A stretch of 64,000 nucleotides of DNA from Chthoniobacter sp. (GTDB lineage: Bacteria; Verrucomicrobiota; Verrucomicrobiia; Chthoniobacterales; Chthoniobacteraceae): positions 432,046-496,045 of the forward strand of contig JAIOPH010000027.1 of assembly GCA_021414005.1 (NCBI GenBank), read 5' to 3'. Position numbers and translations under genes: made by a program. The notes under the pieces are model-generated. The model was given only the letters and a program-made list of their open reading frames with translations, was not told the DNA's origin and made no database searches. Positions 1 to 8,868 of the stretch are shown here, piece by piece (position 1 is the first letter of the stretch; each line of letters begins with the position of its first letter).

Positions 1-1
1 G

Positions 2-514
2 CGCCGTTTCGGACGCTACGGCTGGGACGTGCGCCTGCCCGCCGCCGACCGGGCCGCCGTCCTCGCGCAGCACCCAGTCCTCGACGCCGCGCTCCTCGAA
101 ACCCTCCGCATCGAAGCGGGCATTCCGCGCTGGGGCCACGAACTCGGCGAGGACACGCTCCCTCCGGAGGCCGGGCTCGACCGCACGCACATTGATTTTC
201 ACAAAGGCTGCTACATCGGCCAGGAGGTCATCTCGCGGCTAAAAAGCGTGGGCCACGTCAACCGCCAGCTCAGCGGCTTCATCTCCAACGACGCCACGCC
301 CACCCCCGTTGGCGCGTCCCTTTTTTCGCCCGGCGAAGAACGACCCGCCGGCCTCATCACCAGCGCCGCGTGGAGTTTTGCCTTGGAAAAACCCGTCGCC
401 CTCGGCTATCTCCGGCGCGGTTCGCCCACCAGCGGACTGCTCGCCCGCTCCACCGAACCAACCGGCCCGGAAATCCGCGTTGCCGCCTCTTCACTTCCAT
501 TCGTCCCTTCATGA
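2..514 (+). CDS. ygfZ: YgfZ/GcvT-like folate-binding protein, 3' part
   Basis: The gene enters from outside the window; only the last 170 codons are seen, and the first internal ATG (29) is not its start. The diagnostic motif KGCYIGQE followed by a conserved arginine (around residues 63-73 of the visible part) is the YgfZ/CAF17 signature that separates this family from true GcvT aminomethyltransferases. Family members bind tetrahydrofolate and help maintain or assemble certain Fe-S enzymes in the cytoplasm. The stop overlaps the next gene's start (ATGA at 511-514), so the two are probably translationally coupled. Assignment is firm, the exact cellular target is not. Confidence 0.87.
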   Translation, partial: RRFGRYGWDVRLPAADRAAVLAQHPVLDAALLETLRIEAGIPRWGHELGEDTLPPEAGLDRTHIDFHKGCYIGQEVISRLKSVGHVNRQLSGFISNDATPTPVGASLFSPGEERPAGLITSAAWSFALEKPVALGYLRRGSPTSGLLARSTEPTGPEIRVAASSLPFVPS

Positions 515-1158
515 AAAAGCATCTCATCCTCTTCGCCGCCGCCTGCGCAGCAAGCCTCGCCACCACGCGGGCCGAAGACGTCGCGCTCGTCACTCTCCGC
601 GTCGGTTCCGATAAAGCGCGGCAGCAGTTCGCGCTCGGGTTTTACGAAAACGACGCCCCGCGCACCGTCGAAAACTTCAAGAAACTCGCCGGCAAAAAGT
701 TTTACAAAGGTCAAACCATCCATCGCGCCTTTCCCCATCTCCTCGTGCAAATGGGCGATCCGCTCACGCGCAAGAAGGACCGCGCCAACGTGGGCACCGG
801 CGGCCCCGGCTACACCCTTCCCGCCGAGATTCGCCGCAAGCACACCAAAGGCGCCGTCGCCGCCGCGCGCTTGCCCGACAAAATCAACCCCATGCGCCTT
901 TCTAGCGGCAGCCAGTTTTTCGTCTGCCTCGCGCCGATGCCGCAGTACGACGGCCAATACACTGTCTTCGGCGACATCATCTGGGGCCTCGCCACGCTTG
1001 ACGCCATCAGCACCAAATCCGTGGACAGCAATGACAACCCCATCGACCGCATCGTCATTGAGTCCGTGAAAATCATGCCCCGCGAGGAGCTTCCCCCCGA
1101 GCCCGTGCCCGTGAAACCCGCCATCGCCCCGAAAAAGCCGTGGTGGAAATTATTCTGA
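511..1158 (+). CDS. Secreted cyclophilin-type peptidyl-prolyl isomerase
   Basis: 215 residues. An N-terminal signal peptide (KK, then a hydrophobic stretch ending around AxxLATTRA) is followed by a cyclophilin domain: APRTVENFKKLA, FYKGQTIHRAF, the Q-MGD segment, a GPGYTLPAE loop and a SGSQFFVC core. Cyclophilins catalyse cis-trans isomerisation of prolyl bonds; the signal peptide suggests action outside the cytoplasm. The C-terminus is a proline-rich tail ending KKPWWKLF. The start at 511 was chosen because it opens the signal peptide and overlaps the ygfZ stop. A longer in-frame reading from 370 lies wholly inside ygfZ and is rejected. Confidence 0.92.
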   Translation: MKKHLILFAAACAASLATTRAEDVALVTLRVGSDKARQQFALGFYENDAPRTVENFKKLAGKKFYKGQTIHRAFPHLLVQMGDPLTRKKDRANVGTGGPGYTLPAEIRRKHTKGAVAAARLPDKINPMRLSSGSQFFVCLAPMPQYDGQYTVFGDIIWGLATLDAISTKSVDSNDNPIDRIVIESVKIMPREELPPEPVPVKPAIAPKKPWWKLF

Positions 1159-1215
1159 GCACAAACGCTTGCGAGCCCCGAAGGGCACTCGTATAAAGCG
1201 CTCCCCCAAAAAACC

Positions 1216-1298
1216 GGGTAGGTACCGAAGTGGCCAAACGGGGTGGACTGTAAATCCACTGGCTTACGCCTTCACAGGTTCGAATCCTGTCCTGCCCA
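1216..1298 (+). tRNA. tRNA-Tyr (GTA)
   Basis: The acceptor stem GGGTAGG (1216-1222) pairs with CCTGCCC (1291-1297) with one G-U pair. The anticodon stem is GTGGA/TCCAC with loop CTGTAAA, giving anticodon GTA at 1250-1252. The T arm is ACAGG-TTCGAAT-CCTGT. A long variable arm between the anticodon and T arms fits the class II shape of bacterial tRNA-Tyr. The CCA end is not fully encoded: CAT follows the discriminator region. Confidence 0.96.
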
Positions 1299-1341
1299 TT
1301 CTCTCCCCGCACCGATTGCTTGCCACACCGGGGCGCGGCGT

Positions 1342-2562
1342 ATGACTTTCTCCCCCATGCCCGCCGCTCCGCAGTTCGATTCCATCGCCGACGTTATCCA
1401 GGACATCCGCGCTGGACGCATGGTTGTGGTGACCGACGACGAGGACCGGGAAAACGAGGGCGACCTCGTCATGGCGGCGGAGAAAATCACGGCGGAGGCG
1501 GTCAATTTCATGGCGATGCACGGGCGCGGGCTCATCTGCGCGCCGATCACCGAGGAACGCGCCGAGCAACTCGGCCTGCAGCGCATGGTGCTGGAAAACC
1601 GCGAGAGCTTCCGCACCGATTTCACTGTTTCCATCGACGCCGCCCAAGGCGTCACCACCGGCATCAGCGCGCCGGACCGCGCGCGCACCATCCAGCTCCT
1701 CGTCGATCCCCAAGCCCGGCCGCACGACCTCGTCCAACCCGGCCACGTTTTTCCCCTGCGCGCCAAAGCTGGTGGCGTCCTGCGGCGCGCGGGTCACACC
1801 GAGGCCAGCGTGGACCTCGCCCGGCTCGCCGGCCTCGCGCCCGCGGGCGTGCTCTGCGAAATCCTCAACGCCGACGGCACCATGGCGCGGCTGCCCGAAC
1901 TGCTAAAATTCCGCCGCAAACACCGGCTCCGCCTTTGCTCCATCCGCGATCTCATCGCCTATCGCCGCAGCCAGGAGAAACTGGTCGAGCGCGAGCAGAT
2001 CATCAAACTGCCCACCGACTTCGGCGACTTCGACCTGCACATGTATCGCTCCGTGGTGGACGGCACCCACCACCTCGCGCTGGTCAAAGGCGAGATCTCT
2101 CCGCGCCGCGCCACCCTCGTCCGCGTCCATAGCGAATGCCTAACCGGCGACGTTTTTGGCTCCATGCGCTGCGACTGCGGCAGCCAGCTTCACACCGCAC
2201 TCCGGCAGATCGCAGCCGCCGGCTGCGGCGTGCTCCTTTACATGCGGCAGGAGGGACGTGGCATCGGCCTACCGGCGAAAATTCACGCCTACAAGCTCCA
2301 GGAGGAAGGCCTCGACACCGTGGAAGCCAATGAAAAGCTCGGCTTTCCCGCCGAGCTGCGCGACTACGGGCTCGGCGCGCAAATCCTCTTCGACCTCGGC
2401 GTGCGCAAAATGCGTTTCCTCACGAACAACCCGAAGAAAGTCATCGGCCTCGAAGGCTATGGCCTGAAGATCGTGGAAGTCGTCCCGATCAAATCACCCG
2501 CCAACCCGCACAACGCCCGCTACCTCGAAACCAAGCGGGTGAAGATGGGGCACCTGCTGTAA
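1342..2562 (+). CDS. ribBA: Bifunctional DHBP synthase / GTP cyclohydrolase II
   Basis: 406 residues. The N-terminal half is 3,4-dihydroxy-2-butanone-4-phosphate synthase: [11 protein letters not shown] (about 32-42) carries the acidic metal site and [14 protein letters not shown] the substrate loop. The C-terminal half resembles GTP cyclohydrolase [14 protein letters not shown] followed by RCDCGSQ supplies the zinc cysteines (266, 277, 279), and RQEGRGIGL is the conserved catalytic arginine loop. Together they make the two entry precursors of riboflavin. In-frame codons upstream of 1342 run into tRNA-Tyr and are rejected; ATG 1357 is an alternative start. No FMN riboswitch fits in the roughly 40 bp between tRNA and start. 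Confidence 0.95.
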   Translation: MTFSPMPAAPQFDSIADVIQDIRAGRMVVVTDDEDRENEGDLVMAAEKITAEAVNFMAMHGRGLICAPITEERAEQLGLQRMVLENRESFRTDFTVSIDAAQGVTTGISAPDRARTIQLLVDPQARPHDLVQPGHVFPLRAKAGGVLRRAGHTEASVDLARLAGLAPAGVLCEILNADGTMARLPELLKFRRKHRLRLCSIRDLIAYRRSQEKLVEREQIIKLPTDFGDFDLHMYRSVVDGTHHLALVKGEISPRRATLVRVHSECLTGDVFGSMRCDCGSQLHTALRQIAAAGCGVLLYMRQEGRGIGLPAKIHAYKLQEEGLDTVEANEKLGFPAELRDYGLGAQILFDLGVRKMRFLTNNPKKVIGLEGYGLKIVEVVPIKSPANPHNARYLETKRVKMGHLL

Positions 2563-2616
2563 GGGAACTGCCGAGAGCACGTCTGGCGCGCTGGGCTCGT
2601 CGCCGCCGCTTTTCTT

Positions 2617-3222
2617 TTACTTGCCCGCAGGCTTCGCTGTCGGAGTTTTCTTCGGGGTGAATAGTTTCAGCCATTCGCCGTAGCCGGCCTCAGCCATCTT
2701 TTCCTTGGGGACGAACCGGAGGGCCGCCGAATTAATGCAATAACGCAATCCGCCCAACTCCTTCGGCCCATCATTAAACACATGCCCCAGATGGGCATCG
2801 CCGGTCTTTGAACGTACTTCAGTTCGTTCGATGCCAAGAGATTTGTCGGCCAGATCCTTTACCTCGTCGGCGTCGATGGGCTTCGCGAAGCCCGGCCAGC
2901 CGCAATCGGTGTCGAACTTGTCCTTTGAGGAAAACAGCGGTTTCCCCGAAATGATGTCCACGTAAATGCCCTCGGCGTTGTGCTTCCAATACTCGTTCTG
3001 AAATGGTCGCTCGGTGGCGTTCTCACGGGTGACGGCGTACTGCAGCGGAGTGAGGCGCTTGCGGAGTTCTTCGTCGCTCGGAATGGCGGGCTTGGTTTCG
3101 ACTTTCATGGGTTTCGGTTTGGTTTTCGGCGCGGAAGATGGCGGCTCGCTCAAGGCGTGTGGATGGAAGTTGCCAAAGGCCACGACCGAAATCGCGAGGC
3201 GGAGAAGACGGGCAGGATTCAT
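2617..3222 (-). CDS. msrB: Peptide-methionine (R)-S-oxide reductase, exported form
   Basis: 201 residues. MsrB domain (about 52-190): [17 protein letters not shown] and [11 protein letters not shown], whose Cys162 is the expected catalytic cysteine; Cys107 is a candidate resolving cysteine. The two CxxC zinc motifs found in many MsrB proteins are absent, as in several SelR-type members. A hydrophobic N-terminus with a signal-like stretch ([18 protein letters not shown]) and a Pro/Lys-rich linker precede the domain, suggesting repair of oxidised methionine outside the cytoplasm. Start 3222 was chosen because it opens the signal peptide; the frame stays open to 3279. It converges on ribBA. Confidence 0.92.
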   Translation of the reverse strand: MNPARLLRLAISVVAFGNFHPHALSEPPSSAPKTKPKPMKVETKPAIPSDEELRKRLTPLQYAVTRENATERPFQNEYWKHNAEGIYVDIISGKPLFSSKDKFDTDCGWPGFAKPIDADEVKDLADKSLGIERTEVRSKTGDAHLGHVFNDGPKELGGLRYCINSAALRFVPKEKMAEAGYGEWLKLFTPKKTPTAKPAGK

Positions 3223-3308
3223 AAGTGGGTGCGGATTTTTACAAACTATCATTTTCTCCGCGACGTCCAGTAAAACCACTTGCGGGCGCTAACGGGACGG
3301 AGCGGCGG

Positions 3309-3773
3309 CTATCCACGAGGAGAGCGCGGTATCTGGAGATGGGCGAAGCGGCTGGCCCAGTCGGTCGGGAGACGCACGGGTTTGCCGGGAGGCATTTGGA
3401 TCACCGCGAGCATCTGGCGCGAGGTTACGATGATCACGCCGTCGGCGGGGCGGCGAATTTCGAAGGCGCACCAAAAGCGCAGGCGGTCCACACTTTCGAG
3501 TCGGCCGTGGACGATGAGCTGGTCGCCGAGGACGGCGGGTTTCCGGTAGTCGATCTCCGTGCGGACGACCACGGGGTAAATCTTCGTCCGCGCCATTTCC
3601 ACGAGACCCATGCCAAGCTGCTCGGCCAGCAGGGTGCGGGCGATTTCGATGAAGCGGAGGTAGGCGATGTTGTGGACGACGGCGGCGCAGTCGGTGTCGA
3701 AAAACATGACCTGCACAGGCACTTCGATTTGTGGCGTCTCGGGTGCGGCGGACTCGGGAGTTTGGTGTTTCAC
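3309..3773 (-). CDS. Acyl-CoA thioesterase, YbgC/4HBT hotdog family
   Basis: 154 residues, normal for the family. FFDTDCAAVVHNIAYLRFIE (about 24-43) matches the 4-hydroxybenzoyl-CoA thioesterase/YbgC motif, in which the aspartate of DTD is catalytic and the glycine usually following is here Ala. The middle has the hotdog strand signatures YRKPAVLGDQLIV and RLRFWCAFEI. Members hydrolyse acyl-CoA or acyl-ACP thioesters in the cytoplasm; in proteobacteria YbgC sits with tol-pal, which is not the case here, so the substrate is open. It is divergent from the membrane protein starting at 3804. Confidence 0.83.
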   Translation of the reverse strand: MKHQTPESAAPETPQIEVPVQVMFFDTDCAAVVHNIAYLRFIEIARTLLAEQLGMGLVEMARTKIYPVVVRTEIDYRKPAVLGDQLIVHGRLESVDRLRFWCAFEIRRPADGVIIVTSRQMLAVIQMPPGKPVRLPTDWASRFAHLQIPRSPRG

Positions 3774-3803
3774 GCTGCGGAGAAAGACTCTAGTTTCCGC
3801 CGG

Positions 3804-5579
3804 GTGAACAGCACTTTAGCGCAAGAAAATCAGCCCGCGTCGGCTACTGGGAGAGCGGCGTTGCTCCGGTGGCTGCCCGCGCTGGTCATCTTGACGGCGG
3901 CGCTGGCGTATTACGGGAGCTACCTGCGGTATTGGTTTAATCCACACGACGAAGGCGGCACGGTCTGTCTGATCGCGCAGCGGCTGATGCAGGGCGAGCG
4001 TCCTTGGGCGGACGTGGCGCTCGGCTACAATGCGGGCTGGTTTTATCCGCTCGTCGGGCTGTTTCACCTGACCGGGGTGAACTACCTCGCGGCGCGCGCG
4101 TTCTTTTTCGCGCTCTCCACGATCACCGCGCTGCTCGGCTGCGGAATCGTGACGCGGCTCAGCGGTTCGCGCTGGTTGGGAATGGCCGTGGGGTTGGTGC
4201 TGGTGGCGCTGCCGGGGTCGCAGTTCAAGAACTACATCCCGCTCGCCGAAATGGCGAATACGGCGTGCCTCATTCATTTCGTGTTCGTGGATTTTTCCCC
4301 GCGCGTCCGGTGGCTGCGGATGGTGGCGCTGAGCGGCGCGGTGCTCGGTCTCACGGCGCTGGTGCGAGTGGAAATCGCGATTTTCTTCGCGGTCATCTGG
4401 GGGCTGCTGCTGCTTTTCATCCTCGCGGACAAAAGGCTCGCGCTGTCCCAGCGCGCGACGCATCTGTTCCTGGGCGCGGGGCTGCTCGTGGTGGTGGCGA
4501 TGGCGGAGCAAATGCCGGCGTATGGCTATTTTCGGTCGCTCGGGGTGGAGGCGCATTTTGCGCGACAAGTTCCCGCGTGGTTCGGCGCATTGCGCGGGGG
4601 CTTGGCGGATCAAATCGGGGCGTCCGTTTCGTCGCCAGCCGCAGCCGCACCTGCGGATGGGGCTGGAAACGCGCCCGCACCTGCGCCGGATCGTTCCACG
4701 CTTGCGCGCCGGCCACTGTCGGACATTTGGAGCGGTTCCGCGAAGAACACCCGCATCCTCGCATTCCTGACCTACGCACCGTTCGTCGGCTTCACGCTTT
4801 TTTTCGCGGGCGGCGTGCTCAGTCTCGGTCTGCGGATCTGGCGGCGCGGGTTCGTGCTCCATGAGCACTCCATGAAATGGCTGCTTCTCATCGGCGGTTC
4901 GCTGACCACGTTTCCGCAGTTCTTTTTCTTTCGCCCTGACCGCCCACATCTTTCCGAGTTCATGCCGGGCTTCATCGTGGCGATGGTGGGGTGCCTGGCG
5001 CTGCTGAAAGGCGGTGCGAAAGCCAGCCGAACAACGCTGCTTTTCACTGGGGGCTGTACTACTTTCTTCGTCGTGCATCTCGCCCTCTTTGCGCTCTTCG
5101 CGTTCCAACATCCCTCCGCCGGCACCATCGCCGCGCGGACCGGACGCGAGACGAAGTTCGTAGGAGAAAACGGCGTGCGCGTGCGCGCTTTCAAACGCGA
5201 GGCGCAGACCCTCACGACCATCCGCGACGCCGTCTTCAAGCACTCACGGCCAGACGATTTCCTCGTCTGCTACCCCTACATGCCCGGCTACAATCTGATG
5301 ACGAACCGGCGCACCTATCTCCACAACGTCTATGTGGACAACGCCACGCATGAGCCCGGTTGGGTCGCCCAGACCGTCCGCGACTTTGAGGAAAAAAAGC
5401 CGGCTGTGATCATCATCGACCACCGCGCGATCAATGGCGGTCCCGCGTCCCGCTTTCCGCAATGGGCGGCACCGGTTTACGAATACGTGAAAATCCATTA
5501 CGTCCGCGTCGCCGAAATTCGACCCGGCAATGAACCCATCGAGGTTTTCGCCAAATCGCTTACACCCATCGCACCATGA
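3804..5579 (+). CDS. Multi-pass membrane protein, GT-C glycosyltransferase-like
   Basis: 591 residues with roughly ten hydrophobic segments, the first at about 21-41. The first large loop has an Asp-Glu pair (HDEGG, D49/E50) followed by a [17 protein letters not shown] segment, the arrangement seen in GT-C-fold (PMT/ArnT-like) glycosyltransferases that use polyprenyl-phosphate sugars. A Pro/Ala-rich cytoplasmic-type linker lies in the middle and a soluble domain of about 150 residues at the C-terminus. GTG 3804 is preferred: the frame is open upstream to 3225 but that part overlaps the divergent thioesterase gene. The stop overlaps rfbA (ATGA, 5576-5579), consistent with a role in glycan synthesis. 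The enzymatic call is an inference from layout and one motif. Confidence 0.65.
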   Translation: MNSTLAQENQPASATGRAALLRWLPALVILTAALAYYGSYLRYWFNPHDEGGTVCLIAQRLMQGERPWADVALGYNAGWFYPLVGLFHLTGVNYLAARAFFFALSTITALLGCGIVTRLSGSRWLGMAVGLVLVALPGSQFKNYIPLAEMANTACLIHFVFVDFSPRVRWLRMVALSGAVLGLTALVRVEIAIFFAVIWGLLLLFILADKRLALSQRATHLFLGAGLLVVVAMAEQMPAYGYFRSLGVEAHFARQVPAWFGALRGGLADQIGASVSSPAAAAPADGAGNAPAPAPDRSTLARRPLSDIWSGSAKNTRILAFLTYAPFVGFTLFFAGGVLSLGLRIWRRGFVLHEHSMKWLLLIGGSLTTFPQFFFFRPDRPHLSEFMPGFIVAMVGCLALLKGGAKASRTTLLFTGGCTTFFVVHLALFALFAFQHPSAGTIAARTGRETKFVGENGVRVRAFKREAQTLTTIRDAVFKHSRPDDFLVCYPYMPGYNLMTNRRTYLHNVYVDNATHEPGWVAQTVRDFEEKKPAVIIIDHRAINGGPASRFPQWAAPVYEYVKIHYVRVAEIRPGNEPIEVFAKSLTPIAP

Positions 5580-6469
5580 AATCCCGCAAAGCCATCATCC
5601 TCGCCGGGGGCGCCGGCACCCGCCTGCATCCGCTCACCCGCGTCGCCTGCAAACAACTCCTGCCCGTTTATGACAAGCCGATGATCTACTACCCGCTCGC
5701 CACACTCATGCTGGGCGGGATCCGCGAAGTGCTCATCATTTCCACGCCCAAGGATCTGCCGCAGTTCCGCAGCCTCTTTGGCGACGGCGCGCATCTTGGG
5801 ATGCGCTTTGAATATGCCGAGCAGGAAAAGCCCGCGGGCATCGCGCAGGCCTTTCTGATCGGGGAAAAATTCATCGGCGCGGACGGCGTCTCGCTCATCC
5901 TCGGCGACAACATTTTCTACGGAAAACTCGACTTCTTCCGCGACGCCTTGCGCGTGGTGGAAACCGAGGGTGGCGCGTGCGTTTTTGGCTATCAGGTGCG
6001 CGATCCTGAGCGCTATGGCGTCGTCGAGTTTGGCCCGGATGGGAAGGCGATCAGCCTCGAGGAAAAACCCGCGAAACCACGCAGCCATTTCGCGGTGCCC
6101 GGCCTTTATGTTTATGATCGCGAGGTCGTCCAGATCTGCCGGGATCTCAAACCCAGCCCGCGCGGCGAACTCGAAATCACCGATGTGAACCGGGAGTACC
6201 TCCAGCGTGGCAAACTCAACGTCCGCGTCCTCGGCCGCGGGATGGCCTGGCTCGACACCGGCACCCAAGCCAGCCTCCTCGAAGCCAGCAACTACATCTC
6301 CGCCATCCAAAACCGCCAAGGTCTGATGATCGCAAACATTGAAGAGATCGCCTTCAATCAAGGTTTCATCGACCGCACCGCATTCCAATCAGCAATCGCC
6401 GCACTCCCAAGGAACGAGTACCGGGAATATCTCCAAGCGGTCAGCGACGAGAGCTTGCCACGAAATTAA
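5576..6469 (+). CDS. rfbA: Glucose-1-phosphate thymidylyltransferase
   Basis: 297 residues, full length. The nucleotide-binding signature [13 protein letters not shown] (9-21) is followed by [16 protein letters not shown], and the metal-site segment LGDNIFYG lies near residue 110. YGVVEF and the ELEITDVN segment are also typical of RmlA. It makes dTDP-glucose from glucose-1-phosphate and dTTP, the first step of dTDP-rhamnose synthesis. The rest of the rml pathway (rmlB, C, D) is not in the window. It starts inside the stop of the GT-C-like gene, so the pair is probably co-translated. Confidence 0.95.
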   Translation: MKSRKAIILAGGAGTRLHPLTRVACKQLLPVYDKPMIYYPLATLMLGGIREVLIISTPKDLPQFRSLFGDGAHLGMRFEYAEQEKPAGIAQAFLIGEKFIGADGVSLILGDNIFYGKLDFFRDALRVVETEGGACVFGYQVRDPERYGVVEFGPDGKAISLEEKPAKPRSHFAVPGLYVYDREVVQICRDLKPSPRGELEITDVNREYLQRGKLNVRVLGRGMAWLDTGTQASLLEASNYISAIQNRQGLMIANIEEIAFNQGFIDRTAFQSAIAALPRNEYREYLQAVSDESLPRN

Positions 6470-6543
6470 GCAGCAGCACCGAAGTGCCGAAGGAACACCC
6501 GCGCGGGCTTCCGCTTCGGGAAACCCACCCACCAACGAGGCAG

Positions 6544-6804
6544 CTAGTTCAGCGAGGCTGGCATCGGATCGACGTTGACCCGACGACCTTCGCGGTCGAA
6601 ACGGACGCGTCCATCGACGAGGGCAAATATCGTGTAATCGCGGCCCAAGCCCACGTTTTTACCCGGCACGAATTTCGTCCCACGCTGACGGATGATGATG
6701 TTGCCAGCAATCACGGTCTGACTGCCAAACTTCTTAACGCCAAGCCGTTTGCTGACGCTGTCGCGTCCGTTCTTGACTGATCCTTGACCTTTCTTATGAG
6801 CCAT
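6544..6804 (-). CDS. rpmA: 50S ribosomal protein L27
   Basis: 86 residues. The start [16 protein letters not shown] and the [19 protein letters not shown] core are classic L27. The N-terminal tail reaches the peptidyl-transferase centre. It begins directly with MAHKKG, without the cleavable extension seen in Firmicutes. It lies 33 bp downstream of rplU in the usual rplU-rpmA order; the Obg gene that often follows is absent. The sequence just before its ATG is a clear 7-bp-periodic leader with no Shine-Dalgarno element. Confidence 0.97.
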   Translation of the reverse strand: MAHKKGQGSVKNGRDSVSKRLGVKKFGSQTVIAGNIIIRQRGTKFVPGKNVGLGRDYTIFALVDGRVRFDREGRRVNVDPMPASLN

Positions 6805-6832
6805 ATGAGTGAGAAATGTATGAGTGGAAAAG
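6805..6832 (-). repeat. Heptad-periodic leader before rpmA
   Basis: Read on the plus strand, four consecutive 7-mers (ATGAGTG, AGAAATG, TATGAGT, GGAAAAG) run directly up to the rpmA start codon. On the sense strand this is a C/T/A-rich leader with CAT/CAC words. Similar leaders precede several other genes in the window. Confidence 0.6.
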
Positions 6833-6837
6833 CTGGA

Positions 6838-7149
6838 TCAAGCCGGGATGCTGGTGATCTTCACGCGGGTGAGATTCTGGCGATGTCCGACAGTGCGGTG
6901 ATAACCCTTGCGGCGGCGAAACTTGAAGTTGATTAGCTTCGGACCGCGGAATTGTTCGACGACTTCGCCGACCACGGTGGCCCCCTTGAGGTCGCCACTG
7001 AGCTTGAGATTGCTGCCGGCACCTACCATGAGGACTTCGGAGAATTTCGTCTCCGCACCGGGTTCAGCGTCGAGCTTTTCGATCTCGATCACATCACCCT
7101 GCGCGACGCGGTACTGTTTGCCGCCGGTTTTGAATATTGCGTATGCCAT
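6838..7149 (-). CDS. rplU: 50S ribosomal protein L21
   Basis: 103 residues. MAYAIFKTGGKQYRV is the canonical L21 start; KFRRRKGYHRTVGHRQ near the C-terminus is the conserved rRNA-contacting basic patch. The frame is open upstream to 7224, but homology places the start at 7149. It is the first gene of the rplU-rpmA pair. L21 binds 23S rRNA in the large subunit. Confidence 0.97.
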   Translation of the reverse strand: MAYAIFKTGGKQYRVAQGDVIEIEKLDAEPGAETKFSEVLMVGAGSNLKLSGDLKGATVVGEVVEQFRGPKLINFKFRRRKGYHRTVGHRQNLTRVKITSIPA

Positions 7150-7227
7150 AAAAATGCTTCTGGTGAAAAGGAGCGCGGAAGCTGCCACGCCTCCCTCGGG
7201 GTGACAAGGTGAATTTTTGCTCATTTT

Positions 7228-7258
7228 CGGTCGCCCGGAACCCTGGTTCGGAGCGACC
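7228..7258. other. Imperfect hairpin upstream of rplU
   Basis: CGGTCGC and GCGACCG form the outer arms (7228-7234 and 7252-7258), with an inner GAACC/GGTTC stem. It sits between the stop of the secreted-protein gene at 7265 and rplU. No T-tract follows it in the direction of transcription, so it is not a textbook terminator; an L21 leader structure or a processing hairpin is possible. Confidence 0.4.
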
Positions 7259-7264
7259 GGATTA

Positions 7265-7825
7265 TTACGGCTTCGGCGCTTCCACCGGCAGTGGCGTGGG
7301 TGCTGGCGCGGGAATCGGTGCCGGATCGAGATTGGGCGTCGGCAGCGGAGCCGCCGGCACCGGCAGGGTGTCCTGCGTGCTGTAATAGACCGGCGTCGGC
7401 TTCACGGTGGGCGTTATGGAAGTGATGGCGGTCTGGGACGGAGTCTTGCGATTTGGCACCACGAGACGAGGAGACTTCGCACCCCACAGGGCGATGTCCT
7501 TGTTGGCGATTCTGAACGCTTCAGTGCGGAAGTTCGACGATTCGTTCTGTTGCCCAAAACCGAGGTCCTGCCAGTAAACCGGCATGTAGCGGTAACTCAC
7601 TGTGAAGCCCTTGGCGTAGTAACGCTGCGTCGGACGATAGTAAATCGGCTCCAGGAAACGACGGTCTCCGCCCCCGTAATCACCACTGCGGCGATAGGTG
7701 CGGTCCTCGCCGCCGTACCACGGACGATATTGACCGTATCCCGGATCGTCGTCGTAGGCGGAAGCCACCACCGGCAGGCCGAATATGATCGCGGAACCGA
7801 GGGCGAGGAGTGTCGATTTGTGCAT
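7265..7825 (-). CDS. Secreted protein of unknown function, Pro-rich tail
   Basis: 186 residues. A signal peptide (MHKSTLLALGSAIIFGLPVVASA) is followed by a Tyr/Asp/Gly-rich segment (about 25-80), a short mixed region (80-135) and a proline/threonine/alanine-rich tail ending VEAPKP. No known domain is recognised. The tail looks like a cell-wall- or periplasm-spanning linker. It lies upstream of rplU but is separated from it by a hairpin. Confidence 0.7.
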   Translation of the reverse strand: MHKSTLLALGSAIIFGLPVVASAYDDDPGYGQYRPWYGGEDRTYRRSGDYGGGDRRFLEPIYYRPTQRYYAKGFTVSYRYMPVYWQDLGFGQQNESSNFRTEAFRIANKDIALWGAKSPRLVVPNRKTPSQTAITSITPTVKPTPVYYSTQDTLPVPAAPLPTPNLDPAPIPAPAPTPLPVEAPKP

Positions 7826-7887
7826 AAATCAGGGAGTTAGCGGCTTTCTTGCCACGAATATTTGCCGGTGTCCAATAATTCGTTTTA

Positions 7888-8595
7888 TCACCCTCCCAAA
7901 TACGCCGCGCGCACCTCTTCATTTTCGCGCAAAGCCGCAGACTTATCTTCGAGGATAATCCGCCCGGTCTCCAGGACGTACCCATAATGCGAAACCTCCA
8001 AGGCTAGATTCGCATTTTGCTCCACGAGCAGAATGGTCAAACCCAGTTCGCGATTGATCTCCACGATCTTCTCGAAAATCGTCTTCACCAGCAGTGGTGC
8101 GATCCCGAGCGATGGCTCGTCGAGCATCAGACACTGCGGTTTACTCATGAGCGCGCGCCCGATAGCCAGCATCTGCTGCTCGCCACCGCTCAGCGTTCCC
8201 GCCGTCTGTAACTCGCGCTCCTTTAACCGCGGGAAAATCGCAAAAATATACGTCAGGTCTTTCGCGATGCCCTCCTTGTCGTTCCGTAAGTAGGCTCCCA
8301 TCAGCAAGTTTTCCATCACCGTGAGGTTCGAGAAAACCATCCGTCCCTCCGGCGACTGCGCCAACCCACGCCCCACGATACGATGCGGCGGCAAATTGGT
8401 GATCTCCTCACCCGCAAATGTGATCGTCCCCGACTTCGCCGGGACGATGCCCGAGATCGTGCGCAACGTCGTCGTCTTCCCCGCGCCGTTCGCACCCACC
8501 AGCGTCACGATACTCCCCTTCTCCACCTTTAATGAGATGCCGTGCAGCGCGCCGATCGAGCCGTAGTTCACCACGAGGTCTTTGATTTCTAGCAT
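7888..8595 (-). CDS. livF: Branched-chain amino-acid ABC transporter ATPase
   Basis: 235 residues. Walker A GANGAGKTT (about 34-42), signature LSGGEQQML, Walker B CLMLDEPSLGI and the H-loop in LVEQNA. The AQSPEGRMVFSNLTVMENL segment and the EENEEV-like C-terminus with AYLGG are specific for LivF over LivG. It would energise import of branched-chain amino acids or related amides with LivH/LivM/LivG. It stands alone here: the livKHMG genes lie about 38 kb away on the other strand and have no livF behind them. Pairing of the two loci is inference. Confidence 0.92.
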   Translation of the reverse strand: MLEIKDLVVNYGSIGALHGISLKVEKGSIVTLVGANGAGKTTTLRTISGIVPAKSGTITFAGEEITNLPPHRIVGRGLAQSPEGRMVFSNLTVMENLLMGAYLRNDKEGIAKDLTYIFAIFPRLKERELQTAGTLSGGEQQMLAIGRALMSKPQCLMLDEPSLGIAPLLVKTIFEKIVEINRELGLTILLVEQNANLALEVSHYGYVLETGRIILEDKSAALRENEEVRAAYLGG

Positions 8596-8710
8596 TCGCG
8601 GAGTAAAGCCGCCTCGTCCGAAAAATGAAAGCCCGCCCGCTTCGCGGAGTTTGCAGCCTGTGATGGAGACGATCCTTTCACAAACCGACCCTCATACGTT
8701 TGTAAAAAGG

Positions 8711-8787
8711 TGGTCGGGCTGCAGGGATTCGAACCCTGGACCTCTTCGACCCGAACGAAGCGCTCTACCAAGCTGAGCCACAGCCCG
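8711..8787 (-). tRNA. tRNA-Pro (CGG)
   Basis: On the minus strand, acceptor CGGGCTG pairs with CAGCCCG. The anticodon stem CTTCG/CGAAG encloses loop TTCGGGT, giving anticodon CGG. The T arm is CCAGG-GTTCGAAT-CCCTG-like, and CCA is encoded (TGG at 8711-8713 on the plus strand). Length 77 nt. Confidence 0.97.
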
Positions 8788-8868
8788 TGGACTAGGCGCG
8801 GAGATTATGGGTGCCGCCCAGACTGGTCAAGGGAAAGGTCGGGATACTTTCCGACGCCCCCGCGATGT

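Noticed and set aside
1243..1341. Upstream start for ribBA inside the tRNA
   Set aside because: The frame runs through tRNA-Tyr; the family start fits ATG 1342.
1299..1341. FMN riboswitch upstream of ribBA
   Set aside because: The gap of about 40 bp is too short and shows no conserved elements.
7228..7258. Rho-independent terminator for the 7265-7825 gene
   Set aside because: No T-tract follows in the sense direction.
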